A DNA stretch of 64,000 nucleotides from an uncultured Chloroflexota bacterium (lineage in GTDB: Bacteria > Chloroflexota > Anaerolineae > Anaerolineales > Anaerolineaceae). The notes under the pieces are model-generated. The model saw only the letters and a list, made by a program, of their open reading frames with translations. It made no database searches and was not told where the DNA came from. The DNA lies in the NCBI GenBank assembly GCA_902774215.1, contig CACYHU010000006.1, forward strand, positions 1 through 64,000. The letters run 5' to 3'. Below, piece after piece: positions 34,390 through 43,957 of the stretch (within the stretch, counting starts at the first letter, position 1; every line of letters begins with the position of its first letter). Position numbers and translations under genes: made by a program.

Positions 34390-35466
34390 ATGAAAAAAGA
34401 ACTCATTCAGCTGCAGCACATTTCCAAATCTTTTGGTGGAAATCAGGTCCTTGATGACCTAAATCTTTCGATTCACGAGAACTCGTTTGTTACGTTGTTG
34501 GGACCTTCGGGATGCGGGAAAACCACGATACTTCGCATAATCGGCGGGTTTGAACATCCCGATGAAGGAAAGGTGATATTTGACGGGCAGGACATTACCG
34601 GTATGGCCCCGAATAAGAGACAGCTGAATACAGTTTTTCAGAAATATGCGCTGTTCACTCACATGGATGTGGCGGAAAACATTGCTTTCGGCCTGAAAAT
34701 CAAAAATAAACCCTCTTCCTATATCAAAGATAAAATTAAATATGCCCTCAAGCTGGTCAATCTGGAAGGCTTTGAACACCGTATGCCGAATTCTTTGTCC
34801 GGCGGACAGCAGCAGCGTGTTGCCATAGCCCGGGCTATTGTCAATGAACCGAAAGTGCTGCTTCTGGACGAACCGCTGGGGGCTCTGGATCTGAAGCTCC
34901 GTCAGGATATGCAGTATGAACTGATCCGCCTGAAGAACGAGCTTGGCATCACTTTTGTCTATGTCACCCATGACCAGGAAGAAGCCCTGACCATGTCTGA
35001 CCATATCGTGGTGATGAACCAGGGCTATATCCAGCAGGAAGGCTCTCCTGAAAAGATTTACAACGAACCGGAAAATGCTTTTGTGGCGGACTTCATCGGT
35101 GATTCAAACATTATCCATGCCACCATGGTACGCGATAAACTGGTCAATATTCTCGGCACCAATTTTGAATGTGTCGATACCGGATTCGGTGAAAATAACC
35201 CTGTCGATGTTGTCATCCGTCCGGAAGATATCGAGCTGGTTCCCCGCGGTAAGGGAACGCTGCCCGCTGTTGTTACAGGTGTGATCTTCAAGGGTGTCCA
35301 TTACGAGATGGATGTGGAAGCCGGCGGATATGAGTGGCTGGTTCATTCCACCCGCCTGAATGAAGTCGGCAGCGAAGTGGATATCAGTGTTGATCCCTTC
35401 AATATTCAGGTCATGAACAAACCTGAATCCGAAGATGAAGAAGCACTCAGCGTCGAAGACGCCTAA
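34390..35466 (+). CDS. potA: spermidine/putrescine ABC transporter ATP-binding protein
   Basis: 358 residues. ABC domain with Walker [11 protein letters not shown]-loop [13 protein letters not shown], signature LSGGQQQRV and Walker [12 protein letters not shown]; then a C-terminal TOBE domain ([11 protein letters not shown]). This is the PotA length and order. It energises polyamine import with the two permeases that follow. An AAAGGAG ribosome site precedes it. The acidic C-terminus ([11 protein letters not shown]) is unusual. The 230-base upstream gap contains a TATAAT (34242-34247) and imperfect CCTGAGG repeats near 34336-34360, but no recognisable riboswitch. Confidence 0.93.
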   Translation: MKKELIQLQHISKSFGGNQVLDDLNLSIHENSFVTLLGPSGCGKTTILRIIGGFEHPDEGKVIFDGQDITGMAPNKRQLNTVFQKYALFTHMDVAENIAFGLKIKNKPSSYIKDKIKYALKLVNLEGFEHRMPNSLSGGQQQRVAIARAIVNEPKVLLLDEPLGALDLKLRQDMQYELIRLKNELGITFVYVTHDQEEALTMSDHIVVMNQGYIQQEGSPEKIYNEPENAFVADFIGDSNIIHATMVRDKLVNILGTNFECVDTGFGENNPVDVVIRPEDIELVPRGKGTLPAVVTGVIFKGVHYEMDVEAGGYEWLVHSTRLNEVGSEVDISVDPFNIQVMNKPESEDEEALSVEDA

Positions 35467-35477
35467 AGGAGGTTTGA

Positions 35478-36293
35478 ATGTTCAGCAACCGCAAAACCTC
35501 TGTTATCATGTCCTCCCCATATCTGGCGTGGGCACTTATCTTCATTATCGTGCCGATCGGCATGATCTTCTATTATGGCTTAACGGATACCACGGGAGCC
35601 TTTACCTTTAAAAATATTGCCGCGATCGCGCAGCCGGAACATGCCAAAGCGCTCTGGTTGGCTGTGGAACTTGCCGTGATCAGTACGCTGATCTGCTTTC
35701 TCCTGGCTTATCCGCTGGGAATGATTCTGGCACGCAACAAGATGAGCAGTGAAGGTATTTTGACTACGCTGATCATCCTGCCGATGTGGATGAATTTTCT
35801 GCTGCGGACGCTTTCCTGGGTAACGCTGCTGGAAAACCGCGGCGTGCTCAACAGCATTCTGGGTGCACTCCACCTGCCGCAGCTGCATATCATCAACACG
35901 CCGGCTGCGATCGTGGTCGGTATGGTCTATGATTTTCTGCCTTTCATGATCCTGCCGATTTATAATTCACTGGCAAAAATTGATGATGAGGTCATCAACG
36001 CCGCTCAGGACCTTGGAGCGAATAAGTTCCAGACCCTTTGGCGTGTGATCCTGCCATTGTCTGCTCCCGGGATCATTTCCGGTGTGACTATGGTCTTCAT
36101 TCCTTCACTTACGACCTTTGCTATTTCATCAATGCTGGGCGGGTCCAAGATCCTGCTTATCGGGAACGTCATCGAACAGGAATTTACGCTGACCTATGAC
36201 TGGCACCTGGGATCCGGACTTTCGCTGATCCTGATGATCTTTATTGTGATCAACATGGTTGTCTCCATGCTTTCCGATCAGAAGGAGGACTGA
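35478..36293 (+). CDS. potB: spermidine/putrescine ABC transporter permease
   Basis: 271 residues with six membrane spans and the family's EAA-like loop (NAAQDLGANKFQTLWRVILPLSAPGI). It forms half of the polyamine channel with PotC. The start has AAAGGAGG upstream, 11 bases after potA. It is followed two bases later by the PotC-PotD fusion. Confidence 0.93.
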   Translation: MFSNRKTSVIMSSPYLAWALIFIIVPIGMIFYYGLTDTTGAFTFKNIAAIAQPEHAKALWLAVELAVISTLICFLLAYPLGMILARNKMSSEGILTTLIILPMWMNFLLRTLSWVTLLENRGVLNSILGALHLPQLHIINTPAAIVVGMVYDFLPFMILPIYNSLAKIDDEVINAAQDLGANKFQTLWRVILPLSAPGIISGVTMVFIPSLTTFAISSMLGGSKILLIGNVIEQEFTLTYDWHLGSGLSLILMIFIVINMVVSMLSDQKED

Positions 36294-36295
36294 CC

Positions 36296-38173
36296 ATGAA
36301 AAACATGAAACCGCTGGAAAAAATCTATTTCTGGATCATTCTGATCTTCATGTACCTGCCGATCGTGACATTGATCGTGCTCTCTTTCAACCAAAGTAAA
36401 TCCCGTTCACATTGGGGCGGATTTACTTTCAACTGGTACATCCGTTTATTCAGTGACTCAGCCATTCTGAACGCTCTTGCCAATACGCTGATCATCGCGT
36501 TGATCGCAACCGTCGCGGCTACCATCATCGGTACCATCACGACTGTTGCGCTGGTAGGGCTGAACCGGCGTACCCGGGCTGTTATTATGGGCATCACCAA
36601 TATCCCGATGATCAACGCGGATATTGTGACCGGTATCTCGCTGATGCTGCTGTTTCGCGTTTTGCATTTCCAATCCGGCTTTATCTCCGTTCTGATCGCT
36701 CATATAACCTTCAATATTCCTTATGTAATGCTGAGCGTGATGCCGCGAATGAAGACCATCAGTCCCAACGTTTATGAAGCAGCGCTGGATCTGGGCGCCG
36801 AACCCTGGTATGCTTTCCGCAAGACCGTTCTTCCGGACCTGATGCCGGCGATTTTCTCGGGCGCGCTGATGGCCTTTACGATGTCGCTGGATGACTTTAT
36901 CATCACTTATTTTACGAAAAGTTCCGGGTTCGATACGCTTTCAACCAAAATTTATAATGAGATCAAACGCGGCATCCAGCCGGAAATCTACGCCCTTTCC
37001 GCAATTATATTTGTCCTGGTGCTTGTGTTGATCCTCGCTTCCAACCGTATGCGCTCCGTGCAGCGGAAAGACAGGGAATTGACGGAAAAACAGATCAAAT
37101 TCCGCAATATCCGCAATATTGTGGTCGTATCAGCTGCCGGATTGGGCATTATTTATCTGGCTTTGCTCTTTGGCGGGGTATTCACGAAAAACACCAATCA
37201 GGTTTATGTTTACAATTACGGGGAATATATTGATCCGGAAGTGATTGAATTATTCCAGAAAGAAACAGGAATCGAAGTGGTCTATGATGAATACGAGACA
37301 AATGAGATCATGTATACCAAAATAGCCTCTGATCCTTCTTCCTATGATGTCGTATGTCCTGCGGATTACATGGTTTCCAGGATGATCAGCCTCGATATGG
37401 TGGAACCTGTGGATTATGATCAGCTGCCTAACACCAAAGAGCATATCGGGGAACAATATTTTGAAGCAATGGAAGCTTTTGATCCCGGCAACCAATACGC
37501 GGTACCTTACTTTTGGGGAACAGTCGGGATCCTCTATAATACGAATATGGTCGATGATCCCGTAACAAGCTGGGATATTCTTTGGAATCCGAAGTATAAG
37601 GGTGAAATTCTGATGCAGGATTCCGTTCGTGACGCATTTATGATCCCGATGATCCGCAACGGGTTTTCGATCAACACGGTGGATCCGGCAGAGATCGAAA
37701 TTGCCGCGCAGGATCTGATCGCTCAGAGTCCGCTTGTTCAGGCTTATGTTGTCGACCAGGTACGCGATAAGATGATCGGGAATGAAGCGGCACTCGGTGT
37801 GATTTATTCCGGCGAAGCACTTTACTGCCAATGGGAAAACCCTGATTTGGAGTATGTTGTACCCGATGAAGGTTCTCTGGTCTGGTTTGACTCCTGGGTG
37901 ATCACCAAAAATGCCCGGAACAAAGAAAATGCTCTCAAGTGGATCGATTTTCTCAGCCGTCCGGATATCGCATTGATGAATTTCGAGTACATCACCTATT
38001 CCGTTCCAAATGTGACCGCACGGGAAATGATCGAGGATGAAGAACTCCGTAACTCTGAAATCGCCTTCCCCGGGGAGGATATTCTCAGCCGTTGTTATTC
38101 AGAGGAATACCTGGGTGAAGAAGGAGAAAAACTGTATTCCGAAGCCTGGAAGAGGGTGAAGTCGGCTAATTAA
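36296..38173 (+). CDS. potCD: PotC-PotD fusion: polyamine permease with tethered binding domain
   Basis: 625 residues joining two normally separate proteins. Residues 1-262 are a PotC permease with six spans and the EAA loop (YEAALDLGAEPWYAFRKTVLPDLMP). A linker helix and one more span (about 283-303, ending FGGVF) lead to an extracellular PotD domain (310-625) beginning NQVYVYNYGEYIDPEVIELF and containing GTVGILYNTNMV and SGEALYCQWENPDL. The binding domain is thus held at the membrane, where a lipoprotein anchor would otherwise be used. Fusions of this kind are known in some Gram-positive bacteria. The reading frame is continuous and no start signal lies between the halves. Confidence 0.93.
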   Translation: MKNMKPLEKIYFWIILIFMYLPIVTLIVLSFNQSKSRSHWGGFTFNWYIRLFSDSAILNALANTLIIALIATVAATIIGTITTVALVGLNRRTRAVIMGITNIPMINADIVTGISLMLLFRVLHFQSGFISVLIAHITFNIPYVMLSVMPRMKTISPNVYEAALDLGAEPWYAFRKTVLPDLMPAIFSGALMAFTMSLDDFIITYFTKSSGFDTLSTKIYNEIKRGIQPEIYALSAIIFVLVLVLILASNRMRSVQRKDRELTEKQIKFRNIRNIVVVSAAGLGIIYLALLFGGVFTKNTNQVYVYNYGEYIDPEVIELFQKETGIEVVYDEYETNEIMYTKIASDPSSYDVVCPADYMVSRMISLDMVEPVDYDQLPNTKEHIGEQYFEAMEAFDPGNQYAVPYFWGTVGILYNTNMVDDPVTSWDILWNPKYKGEILMQDSVRDAFMIPMIRNGFSINTVDPAEIEIAAQDLIAQSPLVQAYVVDQVRDKMIGNEAALGVIYSGEALYCQWENPDLEYVVPDEGSLVWFDSWVITKNARNKENALKWIDFLSRPDIALMNFEYITYSVPNVTAREMIEDEELRNSEIAFPGEDILSRCYSEEYLGEEGEKLYSEAWKRVKSAN

Positions 38174-38195
38174 TTCGGAAAAGAGGAGATATTCA

Positions 38196-39785
38196 ATGAA
38201 AGAATTTAATACGACCGCGGTCTGTATTCCGTCAAAACATTATATGGTGGATATCTCCGAACGGGTAAAAGAGATCAAAAAGATGGTGGATGCGGGTAAG
38301 TATTTTACCATCAACCGTGCCCGGCAGTACGGAAAGACGACAACACTGCGGGCTTTGCAGCTGGCTTTATCAGGTAATTATCTGGTGCTCAGTCTGAGTT
38401 TTGAACTGATTTCCAATGATGGGTTTCAGACAGAAGGAAATTTTGTTCAGGCATTTTCCCGGCTGCTGCTCGATCGCTATGAGTTTTTCGGAATGGACAT
38501 TCCTGAAAAAGTTGTGGATGAATTAAATTATTATGTCCGGTCTGATCCGGATAAATTAAAGCTGGATGAACTTTACCGCACTTTCCGCAGATGGATCGTT
38601 ATTTCCGATAAACCAATTGTTTTGCTGATTGATGAGGTTGACAATGCCTCAAATAACCAGGTGTTTATTGACTTTCTTGGAATGCTTCGCGGCGGATATA
38701 TCAGCCGCGAGGCAGAAGGCGGACCTGCTTTTCAATCGGTTGTGCTTGCGGGAGTGACGGATATCAAGCATTTGAAGGCAAAGATCCGCCCTGAGGACCA
38801 GCACCGGGTGAACAGTCCCTGGAACATTGCGGCTGATTTCAATATTGACATGAGCCTTTCCCGGGAAGGGATCGCTGGGATGCTGGCGGATTATGAAGCA
38901 GATCACCATACCGGGATGAATATTCCTGAAATAGCCGGGTTGATCCGTGATTATACCAACGGGTACCCGTTCCTTGTGAGCCGTATCTGCCAGCTGATCG
39001 ATACAGAGGTCAGTCAGCGGATGAGCCTTGCCGATGCGTGGACAAGAAGCGGTGTTGATGAGGCGGTCAAACTGATCCTTGATGAGAACAATACGCTGTT
39101 CCAGTCTCTGACTGGGAAACTGACAAACAATCCGGAGCTGAAAGAGTCACTGCGGAGTATCCTGATGGAAGGTGAACGGGTTGCTTATAACAAACATCAG
39201 GAAGATATTGCGCTGCTGGATATGTACGGGTTTATCCGCAGCGATAACGGGGCTGTACGGATCGATAACCGGATATTTGAGACACTGCTATATAACCTGT
39301 TTCTCTCGGATGAAGAGATGAAAAACAGTGTATTTTCCCGTGAAGGGCAGCTGGCGAAAAACCAGTTTGTCAAAGACGGGAAACTGGATATGCGGCTGAT
39401 CATGGAGCGGTTTATTGCGACGTATATTCAGGTGTTTGGACCGTTGGAGGACAGATTTAAGGAAAAGGATGGGCGGGAATTATTCCTGCTTTATCTGAGA
39501 CCGATCATCAACGGAACGGGAAATTATTATATCGAAGCCCAGACGCGGGATCAGACACGCACGGATGTGGTGGTGGATTATCTCGGGGAGCAGTATATTA
39601 CAGAGCTCAAAATCTGGCGCGGAGAGCGCTATAATGCGGAAGGTGAACAGCAGATCAGCGAATATCTCGATTATTTCGGACTGGACACCGGCTATATGCT
39701 GAGCTTCAACTTCAATAAAAACAAAGAACCCGGCGTGAAACGGGTCCAAATCGGGGAAAAGGTTCTGTTTGAGGGAATGTTATAG
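38196..39785 (+). CDS. AAA-like ATPase with C-terminal PD-(D/E)XK nuclease-like domain
   Basis: 529 residues. The P-loop is the variant form RARQYGKTTTLRAL near residue 43, the Walker B is IVLLIDEVDN (about 142-151), and winged-helix-like segments follow. The C-terminal 130 residues resemble a PD-(D/E)XK fold with TRTDVVVDYLGEQYITELKIW. The family is common and often multicopy in gut anaerobes; its cellular role is not established. It starts 22 bases after potCD with a GAGGAG site, so it may be co-transcribed with polyamine import, though a link in function is not obvious. It converges on the importer operon with only 14 bases between stop codons. Confidence 0.8.
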   Translation: MKEFNTTAVCIPSKHYMVDISERVKEIKKMVDAGKYFTINRARQYGKTTTLRALQLALSGNYLVLSLSFELISNDGFQTEGNFVQAFSRLLLDRYEFFGMDIPEKVVDELNYYVRSDPDKLKLDELYRTFRRWIVISDKPIVLLIDEVDNASNNQVFIDFLGMLRGGYISREAEGGPAFQSVVLAGVTDIKHLKAKIRPEDQHRVNSPWNIAADFNIDMSLSREGIAGMLADYEADHHTGMNIPEIAGLIRDYTNGYPFLVSRICQLIDTEVSQRMSLADAWTRSGVDEAVKLILDENNTLFQSLTGKLTNNPELKESLRSILMEGERVAYNKHQEDIALLDMYGFIRSDNGAVRIDNRIFETLLYNLFLSDEEMKNSVFSREGQLAKNQFVKDGKLDMRLIMERFIATYIQVFGPLEDRFKEKDGRELFLLYLRPIINGTGNYYIEAQTRDQTRTDVVVDYLGEQYITELKIWRGERYNAEGEQQISEYLDYFGLDTGYMLSFNFNKNKEPGVKRVQIGEKVLFEGML

Positions 39786-39799
39786 ACTTTCTTATTGGA

Positions 39800-40525
39800 T
39801 TATTCTGTCAGCAGCTGAAGCGTGTAGGGATGCTGCGGATGTTCGTATATGGTTTCGACCTCTCCGCATTCAACGATCTCACCCTTTTTCATCACCATGA
39901 CCCTGTTGCAGACCTGGTAGATCACGTTCAGGTCATGGGAAATAAAGAGGTAACTCAGGTCATACTGCTCTTTCACTTCGAACAGCAAACGGAGGATCTG
40001 TGCCTGCACCGTGACATCCAGGGCACTGACCGGCTCATCCAGGATGATAAACTCAGGCTGCTGGATCAGCGCGGCGGCAATAGCCACCCTCTGGCGCTGT
40101 CCGCCGGAAAGCTCATCCGGGTATCGATTCGCGTAGGATTCAGGCAGTCCGACCCGGTCAAGCAGCTCCAGGACCCGTTCTTTCCGCTCTTTGCCATCGT
40201 ATTTCCGCTGGACCCGCAGCGGCTCTTCGATGATCCAGCCAATTTTCTTATAAGGATTCAGCGAACCGTAAGGGTTCTGGAAAACCATCTGCGGACGGAA
40301 AGTGGTATGGGTGATCGTACCCCGGATATCCTTTTCGATACCCAGGATCGCCCGGGCAAGTGTGCTTTTTCCACAGCCGGATTCTCCCACCAGACCGAGT
40401 ATTTCTCCCCTCTGGATCTCAAAACTGACGTCATGCAGAATGTGGACCCGCTTGCTTCTTCCAAAAAATTGAGGCTTGCCATACCAGACATTCAGATTCT
40501 CCACTTTGACAACAGGTTCAGACAT
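39800..40525 (-). CDS. peptide/nickel ABC transporter ATP-binding protein (second ATPase)
   Basis: 241 residues. Walker [11 protein letters not shown]-loop [13 protein letters not shown], signature LSGGQRQRV and Walker [13 protein letters not shown] place it in the OppF/DppF/NikE group. It stops where oligopeptide ATPases have an extra C-terminal domain, so by length it is closer to NikE. It is the last gene of a four-gene minus-strand operon. AAGGAG precedes its start, which lies inside the end of the preceding ATPase gene. Confidence 0.88.
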   Translation of the reverse strand: MSEPVVKVENLNVWYGKPQFFGRSKRVHILHDVSFEIQRGEILGLVGESGCGKSTLARAILGIEKDIRGTITHTTFRPQMVFQNPYGSLNPYKKIGWIIEEPLRVQRKYDGKERKERVLELLDRVGLPESYANRYPDELSGGQRQRVAIAAALIQQPEFIILDEPVSALDVTVQAQILRLLFEVKEQYDLSYLFISHDLNVIYQVCNRVMVMKKGEIVECGEVETIYEHPQHPYTLQLLTE

Positions 40526-41306
40526 AACGTTTACTCCTTGTCGGGATGGCTGCGATCAAACGTTTTGTATATTCTTCACATGGATGTGTGAAAACCTGTT
40601 CCACCGGACCGGTTTCCACGATGTCCCCGTTATACATTACAATGACCCGGGTGCAGAGCCGTCTCACCAGCGACAGATCATGAGAAATATAAAGGATACC
40701 AACGTTTTCATCCTTGTTTTTTTGTTTCAAAAGCTTCAGGATCTGCGTCTGAACCGTCACGTCCAGCGCGGTGGTTGGTTCATCTGCTATCAACAGGGCC
40801 GGATGGCAGATCAAAGCCGACGCGATCATCACCCTCTGGCACTGTCCGCCGGAAAGCTGATGCGGGAATTTATTGATCGTGATCTCCGGATCCGGAAGAT
40901 CAACATCCCGGATCGCCTGAAGTACCCGTTCGCGGCGTTCCTCTTTGCTGATATCCATATGGAGGAGCAGCGGTTCTTCGATCTGTTGTCCGATACGCAT
41001 CAGCGGGTTCAGGGAAGCAACCGGATCCTGGAAGATAAATCCGATATCCCTGCCCCGAATTTTCCGCATCTCTTTGTCGGAGGCCGCAAGCATATCCGTT
41101 TTCTGAAAAGTGATCTCCCCCTTTATTTCGGTCACATCTGTGAGCAGACGGGTTATTGCCAGTGCGGTCAGGGTTTTCCCTGCACCGGATTCTCCGACAA
41201 TACCGAGGCGTTCTCCGGAATCCATATTGAAACTGACTCCATGAACGGCTTCACCGCCGATCCGGTCATGAAAACGGATCACGAGATTTTTGACTTCAAG
41301 CATCAT
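40518..41306 (-). CDS. peptide/nickel ABC transporter ATP-binding protein (first ATPase)
   Basis: 262 residues with Walker [11 protein letters not shown]-loop [12 protein letters not shown], signature LSGGQCQRV and Walker [13 protein letters not shown]. It belongs to the OppD/DppD/NikD group but ends at [15 protein letters not shown], again without the long tail of oligopeptide members. It overlaps the permease gene upstream (ATGA) and the second ATPase downstream (8 bases). Confidence 0.88.
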   Translation of the reverse strand: MMLEVKNLVIRFHDRIGGEAVHGVSFNMDSGERLGIVGESGAGKTLTALAITRLLTDVTEIKGEITFQKTDMLAASDKEMRKIRGRDIGFIFQDPVASLNPLMRIGQQIEEPLLLHMDISKEERRERVLQAIRDVDLPDPEITINKFPHQLSGGQCQRVMIASALICHPALLIADEPTTALDVTVQTQILKLLKQKNKDENVGILYISHDLSLVRRLCTRVIVMYNGDIVETGPVEQVFTHPCEEYTKRLIAAIPTRSKRYV

Positions 41307-42100
41307 TCGATATCTCCCAATCCGTCTGAAAGCAGACCAAAACCAAGAATCAGTAAAACGATCATCCCTCCGGCTGACAGTGTATACCAGGGGGCGGAGA
41401 ACAGATACGTCTGGCTTTCCGCCAGCATGCGTCCCAGACTTGGATCCGGCGGCTGTACACCGATACCCAAAAAGCTCAGACTGGCTTCTGCCAGAACCGC
41501 GTTATTGAAACCGATTGCGATGGTGCTGAGCAGTGTATTGATCGTGTTCGGCAGGATATGAACAAACATGATGCGAAGAGAAGGCACACCGATCAGTTTT
41601 GCACTTTTGACATAATCAAGTGATTTAATACGGGAAAATTCCGAACGTGTGATACGTGCAAAACTGGGAATAAAAAGCAGTCCCAGTGCGATCACTACAT
41701 TCTTCTTTCCCGGTCCCAGCAGGCTGACGAGGACCAGTGAGAGCAGGATCGACGGGAAAGAGTTCAGGACGTCATTCAGGCGCATGACCACTTCATCCAG
41801 GATCCCGCCGTAATAACCGGTAAAGGCACCGACGATGACCCCGAAAATAAGTCCAACCAAAACCGTGGAGACAGAGATCCAAAGTGTGCTGACGCCGCCC
41901 TTCAAAACCCGGGAGAAAATATCCCGTCCGAAATTATCGGTACCGAGAATATGCTCTGCGGAAGGGGCTTTCAGACGCTGCGAAGCATTCATCGTATCCG
42001 GATTATAAGGCGTCCAAAACACACCCACCGTGAGCAGTATCACGACGAATGAGGAAAGGATTATCCCGAAAATGAGGTTGTAGTTTCGTTTTTTAGTCAT
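41303..42100 (-). CDS. peptide/nickel ABC transporter permease (DppC/NikC type)
   Basis: 265 residues with six membrane spans. HILGTDNFGRDIFSRVLKGG at about residues 50-69 is the family hallmark, and VKSAKLIGVPSLRIMFVHILPN is the ATPase-contact loop. It forms the inner half of the importer channel with the gene at 42165. The 64-base gap upstream contains no clear terminator. Confidence 0.9.
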   Translation of the reverse strand: MTKKRNYNLIFGIILSSFVVILLTVGVFWTPYNPDTMNASQRLKAPSAEHILGTDNFGRDIFSRVLKGGVSTLWISVSTVLVGLIFGVIVGAFTGYYGGILDEVVMRLNDVLNSFPSILLSLVLVSLLGPGKKNVVIALGLLFIPSFARITRSEFSRIKSLDYVKSAKLIGVPSLRIMFVHILPNTINTLLSTIAIGFNNAVLAEASLSFLGIGVQPPDPSLGRMLAESQTYLFSAPWYTLSAGGMIVLLILGFGLLSDGLGDIE

Positions 42101-42164
42101 CAGTCTTTTGTCTTTAGTCGTCCGTTCTTTATTTCGGCCCTCAGCATCGGACCGTTGATCCCTT

Positions 42165-43103
42165 TTATCTGATTCGGGTCCTTGGGTCTACGATCTGGCA
42201 CAGAATATCTGCCAGATAATTCATCAAAATAACTACCAGCGCAATGATCATGACAATGGTCAGCACCATGGGATAGTCACGGTTGGAGATAGACAGCAGC
42301 AGCAGACGTCCGATGCCCGGGATCACAAAAATCTGTTCAATGATCAGGCTTCCAGCGACAATATTGGAGAAGGTCATTGCCAGAAAGGTTATGACAGGGA
42401 TCAGTGCGTTGCGCAGCACATGAACGTAAAGGAGCCGGTTTTTAGTGTTGCCGCGGCTGGTCCCCGACCGGACATAATCCTTGGTCGTCTCAGTCAATAT
42501 CGATGACCGGAGCAGTTTTATCGTCTGTGCAGAGCGCGGCAGGGCAATGGCTAAAGCAGGAAAAACCAGATACAGCCAGAAACCGGCCGGATCATCTTTG
42601 TAAGAAACGAAATTTCCCGGCGTAAACAGCCGCAGGCCAATTCCGAAAACAGAGGTGAAGATGATCCCGATGAAAAACGGAGGGATCGACATAACGATCT
42701 GGTTGAGTGCAACCAGCAGAGGATTCAGCGGACTGCCCAGCAGCTTGGCATAAAGAATACCGAGGGGGAAGGAAATAATGACCACCATCAGAAAAGCCAG
42801 TATGGACAAAGCCGCGGTGATCGGAATTTTGTCCCGCAGGATATCCGCAACGGGCAGCTTATACCCCTGGGATATACCCAAATCTCCCTTTGCAAAACCG
42901 GTTATCCAGTTCCAGTAACGGGTCAGCAGCGGCTTGTCATAACCCAGCTCGGAGCGCATCTGGGCGATCTGCTCCGGTGTCGCCTCTGTTCCCAGCATGG
43001 CAACGACACTGTCTCCCGGGATGATCTGAAAAGCCATAAACGCGGCAAATGAGAACAGGAACAAGGTTAGGAAAAGGCTGACTGTCTTTCGTATAATATA
43101 CAT
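42165..43103 (-). CDS. peptide/nickel ABC transporter permease (DppB/NikB type)
   Basis: 312 residues. It has an N-terminal span, a periplasmic loop with GDSVVAMLGTEATPEQIAQMRSELGYDKP-like text (split here: LGTEATPEQI and LGYDKPLLTRY), and five more spans. The ATPase-contact loop (YVRSGTSRGNTKNRLLYVHVLRN) carries the EAA motif. GAGGGA precedes the ATG. It leads the operon; no binding-protein gene is present, so the substrate is provided by an unlinked lipoprotein. The orphan at 29834 is a candidate. Confidence 0.9.
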   Translation of the reverse strand: MYIIRKTVSLFLTLFLFSFAAFMAFQIIPGDSVVAMLGTEATPEQIAQMRSELGYDKPLLTRYWNWITGFAKGDLGISQGYKLPVADILRDKIPITAALSILAFLMVVIISFPLGILYAKLLGSPLNPLLVALNQIVMSIPPFFIGIIFTSVFGIGLRLFTPGNFVSYKDDPAGFWLYLVFPALAIALPRSAQTIKLLRSSILTETTKDYVRSGTSRGNTKNRLLYVHVLRNALIPVITFLAMTFSNIVAGSLIIEQIFVIPGIGRLLLLSISNRDYPMVLTIVMIIALVVILMNYLADILCQIVDPRTRIR

Positions 43104-43187
43104 ATTCCCTCTGTGCTTAAATCATACCCTGTTTTTATATTATGTTGTGAAAAAAGGGGACAAATCTTTCCGGTTCCTGTAATATTA

Positions 43188-43919
43188 TTATAAATTAAGC
43201 CAAAAAGCGGGGCGGAGAACATTCGCGCCGTCATTGACAGCGTAGCCTACGCCGCTGACATAACCGATATCCAGGACAACGGCGGAATCGCTGCCTTTTC
43301 TTCCCGGTGAGCGAAGCCACCACCAGGAGTTTCCCTGACTGCTGACATAAGCTCCTTTTGCCTTTGCATATGCAGTCGCTTCGCATTGACGCGAAATGTC
43401 ATCAGAAAAATATTGATTGGCTTCATCGAAGCTCAGCAGGAAGATCCGGTCATTGGTCGAAAAACCGCCCCTCGATCCGGAAAATCTATTGCTCAGATTG
43501 CTGTTTTTTACATTTGTGATCACAGTTTTTTCAGATGAATTGAAAGCACTGTAATAAAATTCACCGTTCAGCCATTTCCGCACCGTGCTTCTTTTCCACG
43601 TTACATTGATATAGCTGTCGTTAAACGGCAACGCATCCAGCGCATACCGGCTGATGGCCAGTGCCTTTCCGTCTTCGATTGCCAGCACCTGCCATTCGAT
43701 CGGCTCAGCACCGTTTTCAGGATCGTTGTCCTGCTCATACCGGCCGAACGTGAAAGTGTTCCCTGGTTTCACCTTTGCGGGATCAGGCAGGATCTGCATA
43801 TCTGGCTGTGTAACGGCCGTGGAGGTGCTTTTGGAGGAAGATATACAGCCGCAGAGCATCAGCCCTGTAAGAATGGCACACAGAATGTAATATTTCAGAC
43901 TTTTGTTATTCGTTCTCAA
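43188..43919 (-). CDS. DUF6273-type lipoprotein
   Basis: 243 residues. The signal ends in the lipobox LCGC (cysteine near 25), so it is a surface lipoprotein. The rest is a DUF6273-like domain, recognisable from FTFGRYEQD, PIEWQVLAIEDGKALAISRYALD, WKRSTVRKWLNGEFY and the C-terminal WWLRSPG and LRPAFWLNL. Such domains are frequent in cell-surface proteins of gut anaerobes; the function is unknown. It stands alone on the minus strand, flanked by the importer and a membrane protein. Confidence 0.8.
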   Translation of the reverse strand: MRTNNKSLKYYILCAILTGLMLCGCISSSKSTSTAVTQPDMQILPDPAKVKPGNTFTFGRYEQDNDPENGAEPIEWQVLAIEDGKALAISRYALDALPFNDSYINVTWKRSTVRKWLNGEFYYSAFNSSEKTVITNVKNSNLSNRFSGSRGGFSTNDRIFLLSFDEANQYFSDDISRQCEATAYAKAKGAYVSSQGNSWWWLRSPGRKGSDSAVVLDIGYVSGVGYAVNDGANVLRPAFWLNL

Positions 43920-43957
43920 AATAAACCTGTATCCATTTCAATTTTACGCTTTGCGGT

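Noticed and set aside
34321-34390. Riboswitch ahead of potA
   Set aside because: There are imperfect CCTGAGG repeats near 34336-34360, but I see no convincing helix set and no known class.
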